From assembly GCF_964199755.1 (NCBI RefSeq), contig NC_133900.1, positions 76,926,727 to 76,990,726 of the forward strand: a DNA stretch of 64,000 nt, read 5' to 3'. The notes under the pieces were generated by a model that did no database searches, was not told where the DNA came from, and saw only the letters and a program-made list of their open reading frames with translations. Every line of letters starts with the position of its first letter. Position 1 is the first letter of the stretch. The translations under genes and the position numbers were made by a program. Below, piece after piece: positions 25,031 to 36,391 of the stretch. Origin of the DNA: Larus michahellis. Its lineage: Eukaryota; Chordata; Aves; Charadriiformes; Laridae.

Positions 25031-25689
25031 CTGCCCAAAATACAAAATTTCCTCTAATATTCTCTATGTGTCCCTCAATATTCTCTAAATGTAATGTGTT
25101 GGGTTTTTTTAAAAAAAAATCCCTTTTCCCCAACAGCAAAAAAAAATATCTTTTGTGTCTTAACTTGCTGAATATTCAGAGAGCAACATACTTTATATGC
25201 TAGCTGAATCCGTGACACATTTTATCGCAATAAACATTTTAGGAACATGAAGATAAGCAAACTAAACTAGAAAAACAATTACTAGGAAAGGAGGAGCTAC
25301 GACCACGAGTTAGTTAAAGCCAGCTTTTGCTGAACTATAAAATGGTCAAACAAAACTAAAAATGCTGCTTCAGTGGTGTGGTTTTAATACAGGTTTGGAA
25401 AAGGAGAACAAAAGGTCCAACTAATGGTCTAAGACCATATTTTTCTTGCTTTCTAGCAAAACTTGATTCATGTGCTTTCAGAAGGGTGGTTACATGCATC
25501 TGTAGAACCTCTGGGACCTTGGAGCATGCACGACCCTTGTTGTCAGGAGAGATGAGCAATGCCAGAGGAACACGTGTACCTTTTGCAGCAACGCTTTGAG
25601 AGTAATAGATTTAAAAAACCCTCAGTGGTCCTATTAAGACTGTGCTTTAATCGAAATGGAGGCAGTCTGCTGGCACTGAAAATTAAAAA
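25031..25689. other. non-coding DNA
   Basis: Mixed AT-rich sequence. Overlapping frames on both strands at 25356-25599 have no domain. Nothing else is recognised. Confidence 0.55.
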
Positions 25690-26125
25690 GGTTGTAGAGG
25701 AGTATTTATGTTAGGAGCTGGGTGGAAGCCAACAGGCACAGAAGAGCACCTGGTTCTGACTGATGTGACCCCTGAGAGGATGTGGTTAACGTTCAGTGTG
25801 TCTCTGAAGGGCCAGGAGGGAATAAACATCACAATCACAATAAATAGAGCAGACAAACCAGACCGCTAGCCAGGCCGGCTGACTGGCGTGCGCAATGTCA
25901 AACAGTGGGGCAAGGGCAAAATTTACAAGTGCTTCTGTGCCAGGACTACAAGCCTAATGCAGAGGATGGGGAAAGCAAGCTCTGCTGCTGACGGTACGGG
26001 GGACGTTCTCACAGAGGTCAGAGGGGCTAGATCACTGGAGAAATACGTGGAGAAGAAGTACTCGAACAAACAAGTGTTAGTGAGTGACCAGGACTGGATG
26101 GGCTTTCTCTGAGAGTTCTGGAGCA
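25690..26125. other. GC-richer block immediately upstream of an old CR1
   Basis: The stretch ends where recognisable CR1 sequence begins, so it may be the more decayed 5' continuation of that CR1 (ORF2 RT region). No clear block match supports this, and it may instead be unrelated host DNA. The frames at 25888-26112 (plus) and 25923-26126 (minus) are uninformative. Confidence 0.3.
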
Positions 26126-26129
26126 TGAT

Positions 26130-26499
26130 AAGAAGAAACAGAAGAGAAGACTGTGGCTCCGGTTTGAAGAGCCTTTAGAAAAGGCTGAAGGGGATATGTT
26201 GAACATTTATAGTGGTGGATACTGCGGCTGCAGAGCTTTTATTCATCAAAGAGCTGCATCAGGGGCGGTTCAGACTTGACATTAAGAAACATTTCTTTAC
26301 TGAGAGGTTAATCAAGCACTGGAAGAGACTTTCTAGAGAGGCAGTCGATGCCCCACGCCTGTCAGTGTTTAAGGGCATTTGGACAATGCCCTTAATAACA
26401 CGCTTTAACTTTTGGTCAGCCCTGAAGTGGTCAGGCAGTTGGACTAGATGATTGTTGTAGGTCCTGTCCAACTGAAATATTCCATTCTGTTCTATTCTA
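26130..26499 (+). mobile_element. older CR1 LINE fragment with 3' end
   Basis: Plus-orientation CR1. The block 'ttcagacttgacattaagaa' then 'catttctttactgagaggtt' corresponds to the C-terminal ORF2 segment. It is followed by 'gcactggaagagactttcta', and the 3' end reads 'ttggactagatgattgttgt', 'aggtcctgtccaactgaaat' and a 'ttctgttctattct' tail. The 'gattgttgtaggtcc' variant and the penta-style tail differ from the copies at 9.3 and 49.4 kb, so this is another, older subfamily. The coding frame is degraded; a plus frame at 26212-26451 keeps some ORF2-like residues. Confidence 0.9.
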
Positions 26500-27299
26500 A
26501 ATTCCACAATATCAGAACTAGGGGCACCCAGTGAAATTCTTTGAAGGTCAATTTAAGAGAGATGAAAGTAAGCTCTGGCACTGCCAGAGATGGGACCGAC
26601 CTAGACTTGGACATTGGTTGGTCTGAGTACATTGACTGGGTGTTTTCTCCAGGGTCCCCAGAAGTCCAACGGGAATGTTAACAAGAGCGATATCTAAGGT
26701 GTTTTATTCCAAGGGTGATTAAGATCATTTGCTTTAGAATTATGACAAGATCCTGAAACTTAGCGTATAAAATGAAGCATTACTTCCTCGTCTTATTTTA
26801 TTAAACCTGAGGAGGTTAGACCATTAACCTGGAGAACTTTCACAATATTAGTATTTACTACAGACTCTTCCCGAAAGACTCCTAAGGAGTTAGAAGACTA
26901 ATGGGTAGAAAAAGAGAAGGCACGAGCAGAGTAATCACCGTGATTGAAAACACGCAACTAAAAATTTTTTTTCCGGAAATTATTCTCCCCGGAGTACAGC
27001 TGACAGATAGAGCAGTCATTTCTTACCCAGCTGATAGCCACATCTTCCCATCCACAATCTTATACTACGGAGCTGACATTTTCATGGGGGCAAGACTGTG
27101 AAAGCTGTTATTTACTTCCTCTTCTCCCTTCCACCATACCGTGATTACCGATTATTGCAGGTGTGAAGAAAACCCCATTCTCCATTTGTCTGAGCCCTTC
27201 TGTGTCCCACGATAATAAATAGGGTAGTCATGCAGCTCACTAGCTTGTTACGATTTACAAACCAATTTCTTGTTTGTTTTTTAAATCCCTCTCCAAGAC
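26500..27299. other. non-coding DNA
   Basis: No gene or repeat is recognised. The plus frame at 26901-27101 has no domain. Confidence 0.55.
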
Positions 27300-27660
27300 T
27301 CCAGTGTTATGGAACAGCTGGCAACATACAGTGGCCATCTGCACTACCTTCATCTTTTGAGAATTCAAATTGATTTTCTTCAGCCTAGCATGCGGAGTTA
27401 AGGGGTGCGCATCGCCTGATGATGTGCGTTCACACCGTCCAATGTCTCTCAAAGACAATTTTAGTGTGAGACCATCAGGACGAGCAAACTGCACGGAGGC
27501 AGATGAACTGTGGAGTCACGCTGCTCTCACCCCTTATGTGCAGGGTAAAGGTTTTATCCATGTCCCCAGGCTTCAAATACAGATCGTTTCTAGGGCTGTC
27601 TATGTGAAACACAGCCAAATGCCACCGATTTGCTCTGCTGATTGATGGCACTTATTCTCA
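27300..27660. promoter_or_regulatory. candidate conserved non-coding element
   Basis: This complex stretch has locally higher CpG density than the rest of the window, for example 'gggtgcgcatcgcctgatga' and 'tgatgtgcgttcacaccgtc'. Overlapping open frames on both strands (27255-27494 minus, 27370-27645 plus) are moderately long, but neither shows a domain. It may be a regulatory element or an untranslated exon. Confidence 0.22.
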
Positions 27661-29765
27661 AAGACACAATAAGGCCTGTTCATATAAAGTCAGCAGGGCT
27701 TTTTAGGACTTGCACAAAACACTTCCAACATAATAGATGCTGATATAATTCAAATCAGAAGCAAAAATGGGTATGATGCAGACAAACAGCGGTGCATAGA
27801 AGTCCCACACAGATGTAAAAAGGGAACTATTGATTAACGTATCTTCTCCAGAGTGGCTTTATTCACCTAAGCTGGGCAAAAGTGAAGCGCTCTGGAATAT
27901 TCAGGACAGTCTTTCACCTTCATTATTTTAAGGTAAGTAATTTTTAAACCTGCAGGGTGTTGCCTTACTTTGCTTGATTTATGAAGACTGATCCAGCAAA
28001 ACATTTTGTCACGCTCCTAACTTCAAACTTCAGAAGTTCCGTTAAGTTTACTGGAATGACTCACGTATTATTGTTAAATATATATTCAGAGTTTTGAAGG
28101 AGCTTAACCTAAATGTTAAGTGTAGTGACAACACTGTGTTCAGGATAACTAAATCCGAAGGATAAGCTGATACATGCATCAAGTAATAGAGCAAAAGTAC
28201 ATGAACTCTGCACAAAAAAATGTTCCAAACATCAAAAAGTATATCCCACTCATACAAAGGATATGCAAGACAATGGAAAACAACACAAAATATGAAAAGG
28301 ATTAGCGTGTAGCTTAACGTATGATCCAGATTAATTATGTTAATAGAGAAGTTAAATAAATTGAAGGTGCACATTTCACAGTTTATACTAAAGATTTTTA
28401 TTTACATTTATTTAAAAATTGATATAACTTAACTTGTCGTACTTCACAACATGATAATACATTATATACTCCGAAAAGGGAATAATACACCATTTAGAAA
28501 TTTTTCTTTGGAATGCAAATACTTTATCATCACAATAGTCTAACTGAAGTGACATTTGTTAGGCAAACTGTACAGTGTCAAATTTAATTACATGTTTGCT
28601 CGTTAGGTTTCCTAAAAATAGATAGGAAAATTGCCTAAATCAACTGAAATTATACTGTTCTGTAAAATGTGAGACAATGTGATTTAAATGTATTTTTCCC
28701 TTTCAGTTCTCAGAAACATATGGCCATTAATAAGGTTTTGTGGTTTAGATATATAATTCAAAACTCTTAAAAAGTACATAATGTACTGTAGTGAAACAAA
28801 ACGATAAACCCCACATTCTATTAAAGCCATGCAAGATTTTGGAAACTGGAGGTAAATAAACAAATCATTTTAGGAAGCAGCTCCAGGAATCTGGTTAATC
28901 GTGTGGTGACCTGCCTCACAAATCTAGGCTAACATGCACGAGAGGAGACGTTTAGGATCACAGCGCTGTAGAGAGGACTGGTACGGCGTCCTGGACTTTC
29001 CCAAAGAAAAATGGAAGTACCAATAGTTTAATATCGGAATTTTAGTAGGTCTACTGTAGTCCAGCAGTTTAGGCTAGGAAACATGAAGACGAGGTGGCAA
29101 CAGTCACAGAGAATACCTTTATGTAAAGTTTGCACTGCGTATGACCTCATTCATAAGTAGAGAGATAAACTATTTCTTTACACTGTGACATAAGAAGAGG
29201 ACTCACCTGGGCTCTAAAACTGTGAAATGTGATGTGGGTAGAGATAAACGTATTATGTGTTTAAAAAAAACTCAAGGCAAAAAAAAGAAAAAAAGCTTTC
29301 ACCAGTCCAGTTCTTTAGCTGGTGGATCTACCTTTCAGAACACAAGAAAGCTGCTGCTGTTTCTGAAACGCTTGTAAGTAGGCCTGCTTTCTTATATAGT
29401 TTTATATATGTATATACATTTCTTGAGTGTATGTGAGTTTCTACAATTCACAGCCGAAGTCAATGCTTGCTCCCAGATGCGATTTGGGGGAAAAAAAAAA
29501 ATAAAATAGAGAGAGAAATAAGGAAATACCTGACAGTCCAGTCTCTTGCCCCAAAAAACCTCCTCAAAACAAAACAAAAAAACCCCTCCAAACCAAAACC
29601 CCCACCAACCTGTAGACTATTCTCCATTTTGTAACTCTTGCTCCAGCTATTTTCTATGTACACCGCTGTAGGCTACGGTAAGCCTCCGTGACCCCCTCCT
29701 TCTTCCAGGACTGCCCTTTGTGCATACAAAAAGCAGTGGCAGTGGATTTTTTTTTTTTACCATTT
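27661..29765. other. AT-rich non-coding DNA with low-complexity A/C-rich tract
   Basis: Nothing coding is recognised. The minus-strand frame at 28048-28374 (108 codons) is rich in L, I, F and Y simply because the plus strand is A-rich. Low-complexity sequence lies at about 29489-29510 (A-rich) and 29566-29610 (CAAAA / ACCCC-rich). Confidence 0.55.
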
Positions 29766-29769
29766 CCTT

Positions 29770-30075
29770 TTGTGACTCATCTTGGACATCTCGTAATTAG
29801 TTAATTCAGTTTTGACAAATGAGGGAGGACTTGCACAATCATTTAGAGCTCTCCATGTGCGGGAGTCAAAGTGGCACCTGCAGCTGGAAGTGGGAACAAT
29901 TTTGAGAGGGAAAATTATACTAATGTTAATAACGCATTTTAGAAATACAGCGTAAAAAGTCACGGACCATGATATATTTTTTGCACAAACTTTTAATGAA
30001 CATTTAAAGCCTAATCCAAAGACAGAATTTGTCAGCATTTCCTATTGTCTTTGTCAGTGTTTGAATCCAGCCTCG
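29770..30075. promoter_or_regulatory. candidate conserved non-coding element with homeodomain motifs
   Basis: It begins with a clustered homeodomain-type site ('cgtaattagttaattcag'). It continues with 'tgacaaatgag', a 'cacctgcagctgg' double E-box, 'actaatgttaataacg' and 'cttttaatgaacatttaaag'. The cluster of TAAT cores and E-boxes in non-repetitive DNA is enhancer-like. A minus-strand frame (29757-30038, 93 codons) overlaps it without a known domain. Conservation has not been tested. Confidence 0.3.
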
Positions 30076-30316
30076 TGTTCTGGACTATTTTCAGCTCTTT
30101 CTGCCATAAACAGAGATACACGTGCAAACAGAGAGTTCACTGTCATCTTCTACTTGAGAAGTACAAAATTTATACCTAGGTTACCGCTTTTCTCCTTTCC
30201 CATGATGTTGTTAAAAAGTCAGGAAAATAAAGGAAAAAAGAGAGTTCCATGGATATAAAGACATGATTCATCTCCACCTGACTTTCTGTCTGTTTTGCTG
30301 AGTTGTTATTATTATT

Positions 30317-30829
30317 ATGCATAGGGACAAGTCTAGGGACTGGTTTTTTCATTTTAAAAATCAAATCAAATCCAGCTTTCAACTCTATTTCTGTTGCGTG
30401 CTGTTGCAATATGGCTTATTAGGACTTGCTGCCTATGCACCACCGTCCCACCCGTTCCTCTGCAGATCAAAAACCCCGCTGCCTTTCCGTCTGTCCAAGG
30501 TTACTATAACACCATGTCTTCTTCATCCCGGGGAGCCCGCACCCGGAAAGCATCCTGACTCTTTGTCTCCACAACACCAGACTGCTGCAGGAGACCCTCC
30601 CTCCTCACGTGAGTGGAAGCCCCCGCATCTTGTTCAGTTCCACTGTAGCGTGGGAGATGCTGTCATGGCTGCTTCTTCTACCACTGCACAGATAACTGCA
30701 TTTCTCTTATCAGCAGGGGCTCCCAATCTCCCAAAGATCACACAAAACTACAGGAAGGCATGCCATTGTAAAAGCAATCAGATTCTTAATTTACCTAGGA
30801 TGAATGGGAACGTCACCCATGAGCTATAG
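30317..30829 (+). CDS. unrecognised 170-codon ORF (longest in window), possibly containing an exon
   Basis: This ATG-initiated plus-strand ORF is the longest open frame in the window. I do not recognise the product. The middle is rich in P, S and H, and the N-terminal part has a short hydrophobic stretch (about residues 20-40). Within it, 30466-30608 has exon-like borders. A C/T-rich tract ends in 'cctctgcag' just upstream (AG at 30464-30465), and a good donor 'CAC|GTGAGT' sits at 30609. The frame is open across the whole interval, but an ORF of this length can arise by chance in a GC-richer patch. Alternatives are a non-coding exon or nothing at all. No promoter or polyadenylation context is evident. 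Confidence 0.12.
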   Translation: MHRDKSRDWFFHFKNQIKSSFQLYFCCVLLQYGLLGLAAYAPPSHPFLCRSKTPLPFRLSKVTITPCLLHPGEPAPGKHPDSLSPQHQTAAGDPPSSREWKPPHLVQFHCSVGDAVMAASSTTAQITAFLLSAGAPNLPKITQNYRKACHCKSNQILNLPRMNGNVTHEL

Positions 30830-33250
30830 GAACAATATTCTGTTATTAGTAGGGTTTTTTAGCAGTTAGATTTATAGCATTTAATGGTTTAGGCCTTTTT
30901 TTTTTTCTTTCAAATTGGTGAAAGTAAATAGTAGAGATGGACAAATAATGAGCTCGGTGATTACTTTTCTATTTTCAAAAATGAAAAATGTAACAGGATA
31001 GGACAGTTTGCATATTTATTTTACAGTATTTTAAATACATTCATTGAATGATAAAATTTAAGAGAAATTAAAAGTTATTAAGAATTTTATAGTCCAAAAA
31101 CTTTCAATGTTCATTCTGGTTAAGTCAGACTAAGATTGATATTTACCTGTTTGTTTTCCTTCGTATATAACTTCTGTTTTCACAAAGCAAATAATCTTCC
31201 TTTTTGGGAGAAGCTTCCCCTTTGATAGTGTTCCAGTAAGTTACGCAGGAAGGAGCCTGATAAAAAGACTTAGCTAAATCCTTCCCGTTCTCTATTCTTT
31301 TGTTATCTGGGGAGAAAGGAGGCGGCTAACGGGGAGAACTGAAGCTCAGCTGAAGAGGTGAGAGTGGGTGGGAGTGAAGGGGGAGGATTTTACTTCCACT
31401 AACTGCTGTAGAGTTTGGGTCAAGAAAAGTGAGTAAACATCATCCAGAAAGAAAACAAAGACACAGGTTTTTTTTTTCATAATAGTTCTGAAACACATCT
31501 CTCAGCGGTGAAGAATGACTGTGTGCAAGCTCCCAAACTACCATAAAGCATAGAAAAAAATTTTCTTGCCTTCAGGAATGATTCTCTAATGCCTAAGTCT
31601 TATTCTTTAATGTGCTCCGGATGACGCTGGAAGCTGAACTTCTCCCTCACAGGTCTCACAAACAAGGAGGTATCCATGTCATTAAAAGGCACCTTTACTT
31701 CTCAGATCAAGTCATGCATTTAATGAACTTGATTAAGCCAAAGGCCAAGTTTTTTAATATAAATTACTCTCAGTGCTTCAACATGTAAGAATTTGAGACC
31801 CTGGAAGAGGTGGACACTCCTTAAAAGGGTCAACTACCCTTAAAGGTTTAAGTTTTCCCAAAACTGAAGGAAACTTTTGCATTTCAATTTATTTATTTTT
31901 TCTTAGGTAAGTAGGCTAGGCTTAATTGTGGTATCTGTAAAATCGACTCTGATTAGACCAGACATACAATATATGCTTTTACCTTCACTCTTCTGAAACT
32001 TTTCTTGGTCCTGGCCTGTGTAAAAAATGTATTAGTTAAAGATCAAATGATACTTTTGAATTCAAACAATACAATCTGAAAGTCAGTTCAAAGTTTCAGA
32101 GACCCTATTTTACATAGAGACCTTGTATTAAGTTCTAGTCTCGGTACGGACTGCGTTGAATCAACACAACGTTTACGGTGGATTTTTTTTTCACTATAAC
32201 TTCTAATTATTTTTTAGTGTCATTAGGTTTTCCTGGGTTGGACTAAAATGGCTCAGAGTTTCTTGCCATACCAGCTACTGTGTTTCAGCCACTTGACACT
32301 TAGCAGGACTTAGATTACCGATAGTTCTATACAACTTCTGTTTGCTCTCGAACGGAAGTTGTGATTTTTTTGAGGCATTATGCAGCTGGCTACTGTCTGG
32401 CTACTGTGGATATTGCTGAAATCGTAGCGTGGCGTCCGGGAGGTTAGTGCGAAGAAACCGCCCAAATGTTCATCCTGCTTTTTGCCAGAGCCCCGTGCAA
32501 GGCTGTAGTGGCCGTTCACAGAACGGACACTGCCCAACTTAAACTGGGTAGGATCAGAGAGGATTTGTTCACATTGACGACATCGCCACAAGACCTTTTA
32601 CCTGACTGTGTAATGGTCAAGTGGCTTGTAAATTGGTGCAGTTTAAACATAAACATACAGTTTATGCTTGTTCTGGCAAGGTAAAAAGGAATATGAGTAG
32701 TGTAATATGCTTTTACGGCAGATGAGATGCAGCACTTTAATTTTAACTTTACCAATGCTGATGTAGAAATAAAACCTATACTTCTTTAAAATTGGATTTC
32801 CTTAACCTAAGCACTGCATTTAAATGCAGTGTCTGTCACTTTCAAAAACATTTTTGAAATAAAACTCTATTATATTGTGTGTGAGGAAAAAAAAAATTAA
32901 AAAACAAATTAAAGCCATTACCATACAGGTAATGTAGACAGAAGTAAGGAAACGCATGCTAACAAAAAAATCTATTAAATAACAATACACAGAAAACCTA
33001 AAAATGTCTCGTCAGTTATCCTCCATCTTCCCCTCATCCCTAGAAAGTTTCCCACTTGATTATTCTTGAAATAATTCTGATATTTTTCCTATTTTATGTA
33101 TCACTTTTATTTATGGTTACATAGTAGCACCAGATGAAAACGCTAAGACCAAATGGAAGTAGTACAGGAGAGATTTCAGACCGACTGTGTTAATTACATG
33201 CTGTAAAAGTTCTAGCTTTCAAAGAAAAAGCAATTTCCAACTTCCAAAAC
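30830..33250. other. AT-rich non-coding DNA
   Basis: No gene is recognised. A T run lies at about 30897-30906. The 32300-32620 part has locally more CpG and includes a small perfect 8-bp inverted repeat ('acaacttc' at 32331, 'gaagttgt' at 32355). Overlapping frames there on both strands (32310-32591 minus, 32466-32684 plus) have no domain. Confidence 0.5.
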
Positions 33251-36200
33251 CTTGCTATTGTTTTCATAAAACAAAAAATCCAAGGAAAATAAAATAAAAA
33301 CCTTAACGTTTCAGTGTACTGCTTTCGAATAATGTTATCTACAGTTATAAGACGCACAGTCCATTAAATAGAAAAAAGATTTGTTTTACATAAAGCAAGA
33401 GAGTACAAAAGCACAGCTTTTGTAATTTTGGTAATATTGCCGTTTTACAAACATATTGCATAGTATGTGTAAGAAAATAGTTCCCATCTTTTTATATATT
33501 TATATACACAAGAAAATCATCAACATGAAGGTTACAAACCAAAAGTGGTTGGCAGACCTTACTGAGTACTGATTGAAACAATATGACACTCAAACTTCGA
33601 TCCAACTTACATATGCATTACAGTGAATCTGTTGATAACAATTCCATAGTCTAAGGTTTGGTTTGTTTGTTTTTGTTTTTTCTTTTATTTAGACAATGAT
33701 TTAGAATCTGAAAAAAAAAAATCATAAAAAAGAATACATGGTGTTAGCAACTAAATATCTTAAACATTCTTCTTTAAATCCTTCTAGATGTTTATGGCTG
33801 TATCTGCAACCCAGACTTAAAAGCCCTCTGCATCTAAAATGATTTAAAGTGACTTCTGTTATCCAGTCAAGCCACTGTTTCGCAAGCAAAACAGTATAAC
33901 TTCAGCTGAAACAAGCAATGTCTTGGCACGTTTTGGAATACACACTCTTTCATTTTCTAGGAACAGCAAAAGATCCTCATACGCATGAACAGTAATGTAG
34001 TCGCACCACACGGACAAAAAATTTAAACCCTGGAAAAAAGTGAACAAACTACAGCTCAAAAATGCTGCACAAATCTAAACTATGTTACAATTTCATGTTG
34101 TAATTACAACTTGTCATCTCTTCATTCCAACAGAATTAGTAGAAGCAGCAGTGTCATAGCGTTAGATATAATAGAAGTGTCAGTCTTTGGTCTTATCACT
34201 TAACCAATGAATGAACTGCAATACAAAACCGTACAGCTAACAGTGCTCAGAGAGCTTGGCCGATGCTTTTATTTTTCTTTTTTTAAACAAGAAAGAGACA
34301 GTATCCTGTAATACCATGACACAGAGATTTTTACAGAAGATAAATCTATTGTATATATTAAATACATGTAGCTAATAAGGTCTTTTCATATAGTTCATTG
34401 TTCTCATAAGGATAGCCCTGAAGAAGTCCAACAGCTGCAATACCATCTTAGTGGTTCCCATACAAACATTCTAGTACAAAAAGAAGCTTTATTTGATACA
34501 TGTATTCATATACTATAAAAAAAACTCAGAGGAATATTTTAGACACTGATTATTTTTTTTTTTTAAATTGCGCTAATACTAATGCTTAAAAATATCCTAA
34601 GGTCTTCAATATTTGCCTACAATTGTCACAACAGAGTGAATTGTTAATGGGAAACTCCTGCCTTAACCAGATTTAGAAGTGGCACCTCTTTTCTAAAAGA
34701 CACAATCAAAATGTTCAGTCAGATACTACCTAGAGAAATATTAGCCGGGGCTTAACCATCATCTGCACGTTAGATATTATAAATGGCCACAAAGACTGAA
34801 ATAACTTGGGAGATGGGGCCAGGAATCTATAAGGAAGGTGAGAAAAAGAATCTGAAAGTTTCCTATGGCTTTGCACACAACGACCTCAGCATTATAAAAC
34901 CAGCACTGAAATGGCACAGCTATGGCTCCATGTTTTAATACGATATTTGCGCTGCGATCTAGTTTCCTTCCATCTGAAATGACTTCGTGGGATTATGCCA
35001 TTTTTCTGATCTTTTTGGGGCACACTATAAGCGGAAGAGCTCTACCGCTGAGGTTTTCACTATTGCCAGCTTCAAACATTTAAAACCACTGGGTCTGTTT
35101 CTCCGTCCACGCAGGAATGATGCTGCTGCTTACAGATTATTGGTGTTTTAATTTTTTAGTTCTCTAAATGTGTTGAAATCACTTTTCCAGTACTCTCTGA
35201 AATCTTGTGGGCTAGAAATATTCTATAAAATGAAAACTGAGATTTCCCCCTTTTTACAGTTTTCAATGGATTTAAAGTAAAACATCAATGTTATGAAGCT
35301 CACCAGAATATTAAGACATTATGAGAACTAGTTATGCTATTTTATAGGTTGCTCAAGCTCTTAAATACTCCCTACTTCAGACTGAAGGGGCTCCAAGCAA
35401 GAAAATCCCGACAGTGGAGAGCTACGTGGACCTATTTGAGTCCAATGTGCCATCCACACCTCTGTCATGAGTCTTCTTCATACACAGTGGTAAACTATTC
35501 CAACCTTGCTCTTAAAATGAATCTAGTAACAAAAGAGTTGGCTTGTTGTTGTCTTTTTTTTTCTTCTACCTGCCCATTCCAAATGAGTTTGTGCAAAATT
35601 TATAAAGGTTGGGTCTTTCCATCCCGTGGGCAGAAACCTTTTTCGTCCATATCACTGGTAAGTAAGCACATGAGGTGACGAGCAAAAAAATGAGAAAATC
35701 TCAATGGAAAAATCATGACAATGTATCTGCAAGCCGTCCTGTGGGTTTATTTGAGGAGACATAAAAAAAAACAACTCAGTCTACCTGTTTGCAATTTGTA
35801 AGAAGCCACAGTTTAATTCACCAAATAGATGAGTCACTACAGTCTGTCTGCCCATCTTTTAAGCAACCAGTGTATGTAGGTGTGCACAGGTAATGAATAC
35901 ATATAGATGCGTCCTCATACAGATGTGAAAAATACTCCTGAAATACTGTTTATCCACATGACTTCCACACTACCATTCTACTACTTGTGTGCATAAGACA
36001 TCTATTTCCATACAGTTTTAAGGGTATATTGTATGGCTACACTTTCTATTGTTTTATTATCACCTTCTTTGTCATTTGTGTCTCTTTCTGTCCCTCTTAC
36101 TAAAAATCCTCAGGCTTCTAATACATTTTCTTGCAATATTTTCTAATATATTTTCTTTCCAAGTAAAAGACTAAAATTCTCAAAGAAATAACAGATCGGC

Positions 36201-36285
36201 TGCTAACAGCTTTCTTTTGAAGAGATAAAATAATCAGTTTAAAACGTTCATTGAACTGGTAGGAACGGCAAATATAGAATTCTTG
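33251..36285. other. AT-rich stretch with 3'-UTR-like texture, no gene recognised
   Basis: Long, CpG-poor and A/T-rich. The reverse complement contains AATAAA-type hexamers, for example near 34266-34271 and 34486-34491. A T/G-rich simple repeat lies at 33655-33690 and a T run at about 34553-34564. This is compatible with a 3' UTR of a minus-strand transcript, but AATAAA is frequent by chance at this composition. The 34850-35150 part is more complex and could be a conserved element. The plus frame at 35334-35678 (114 codons) has no recognised domain. Confidence 0.3.
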
Positions 36286-36289
36286 CTAT

Positions 36290-36391
36290 GGGGTGAAATT
36301 CACACCTCTGGAGAGGGCCAGTGGAACGGCAAGCACAGTCAAGCCGTGGACACGTCTTGTGCTGGTCTTCTGCATAGGAGTGAATTTCACC
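36290..36391. mobile_element. MITE-like near-palindromic element (about 102 bp, about 30-bp terminal inverted repeats)
   Basis: The left arm starts 'ggggtgaaattcacacc' and the right arm ends 'aggagtgaatttcacc'. The reverse complement of the right arm aligns with the left arm over about 30 bp, with roughly six mismatches. The arms start GGTGAAATTCAC and continue to CCAG, leaving a central loop of about 40 bp. This is the structure of a miniature inverted-repeat transposable element. The arm text resembles a repeat family I recall from turtle, crocodilian and bird genomes, but I cannot name it with certainty. No clear target-site duplication is visible, so the element is probably old. A hairpin RNA is an alternative reading. 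Confidence 0.6.

Noticed and set aside
28048..28374. Minus-strand 108-codon hydrophobic frame that could suggest a membrane protein
   Set aside because: Its L, I, F and Y content follows from A-rich plus-strand sequence, and there is no domain or promoter.
33251..36285. Annotation as a 3' UTR of a minus-strand gene
   Set aside because: AATAAA-like hexamers are common by chance at this AT content and no coding exon upstream is established. It is left as unannotated DNA with a note.
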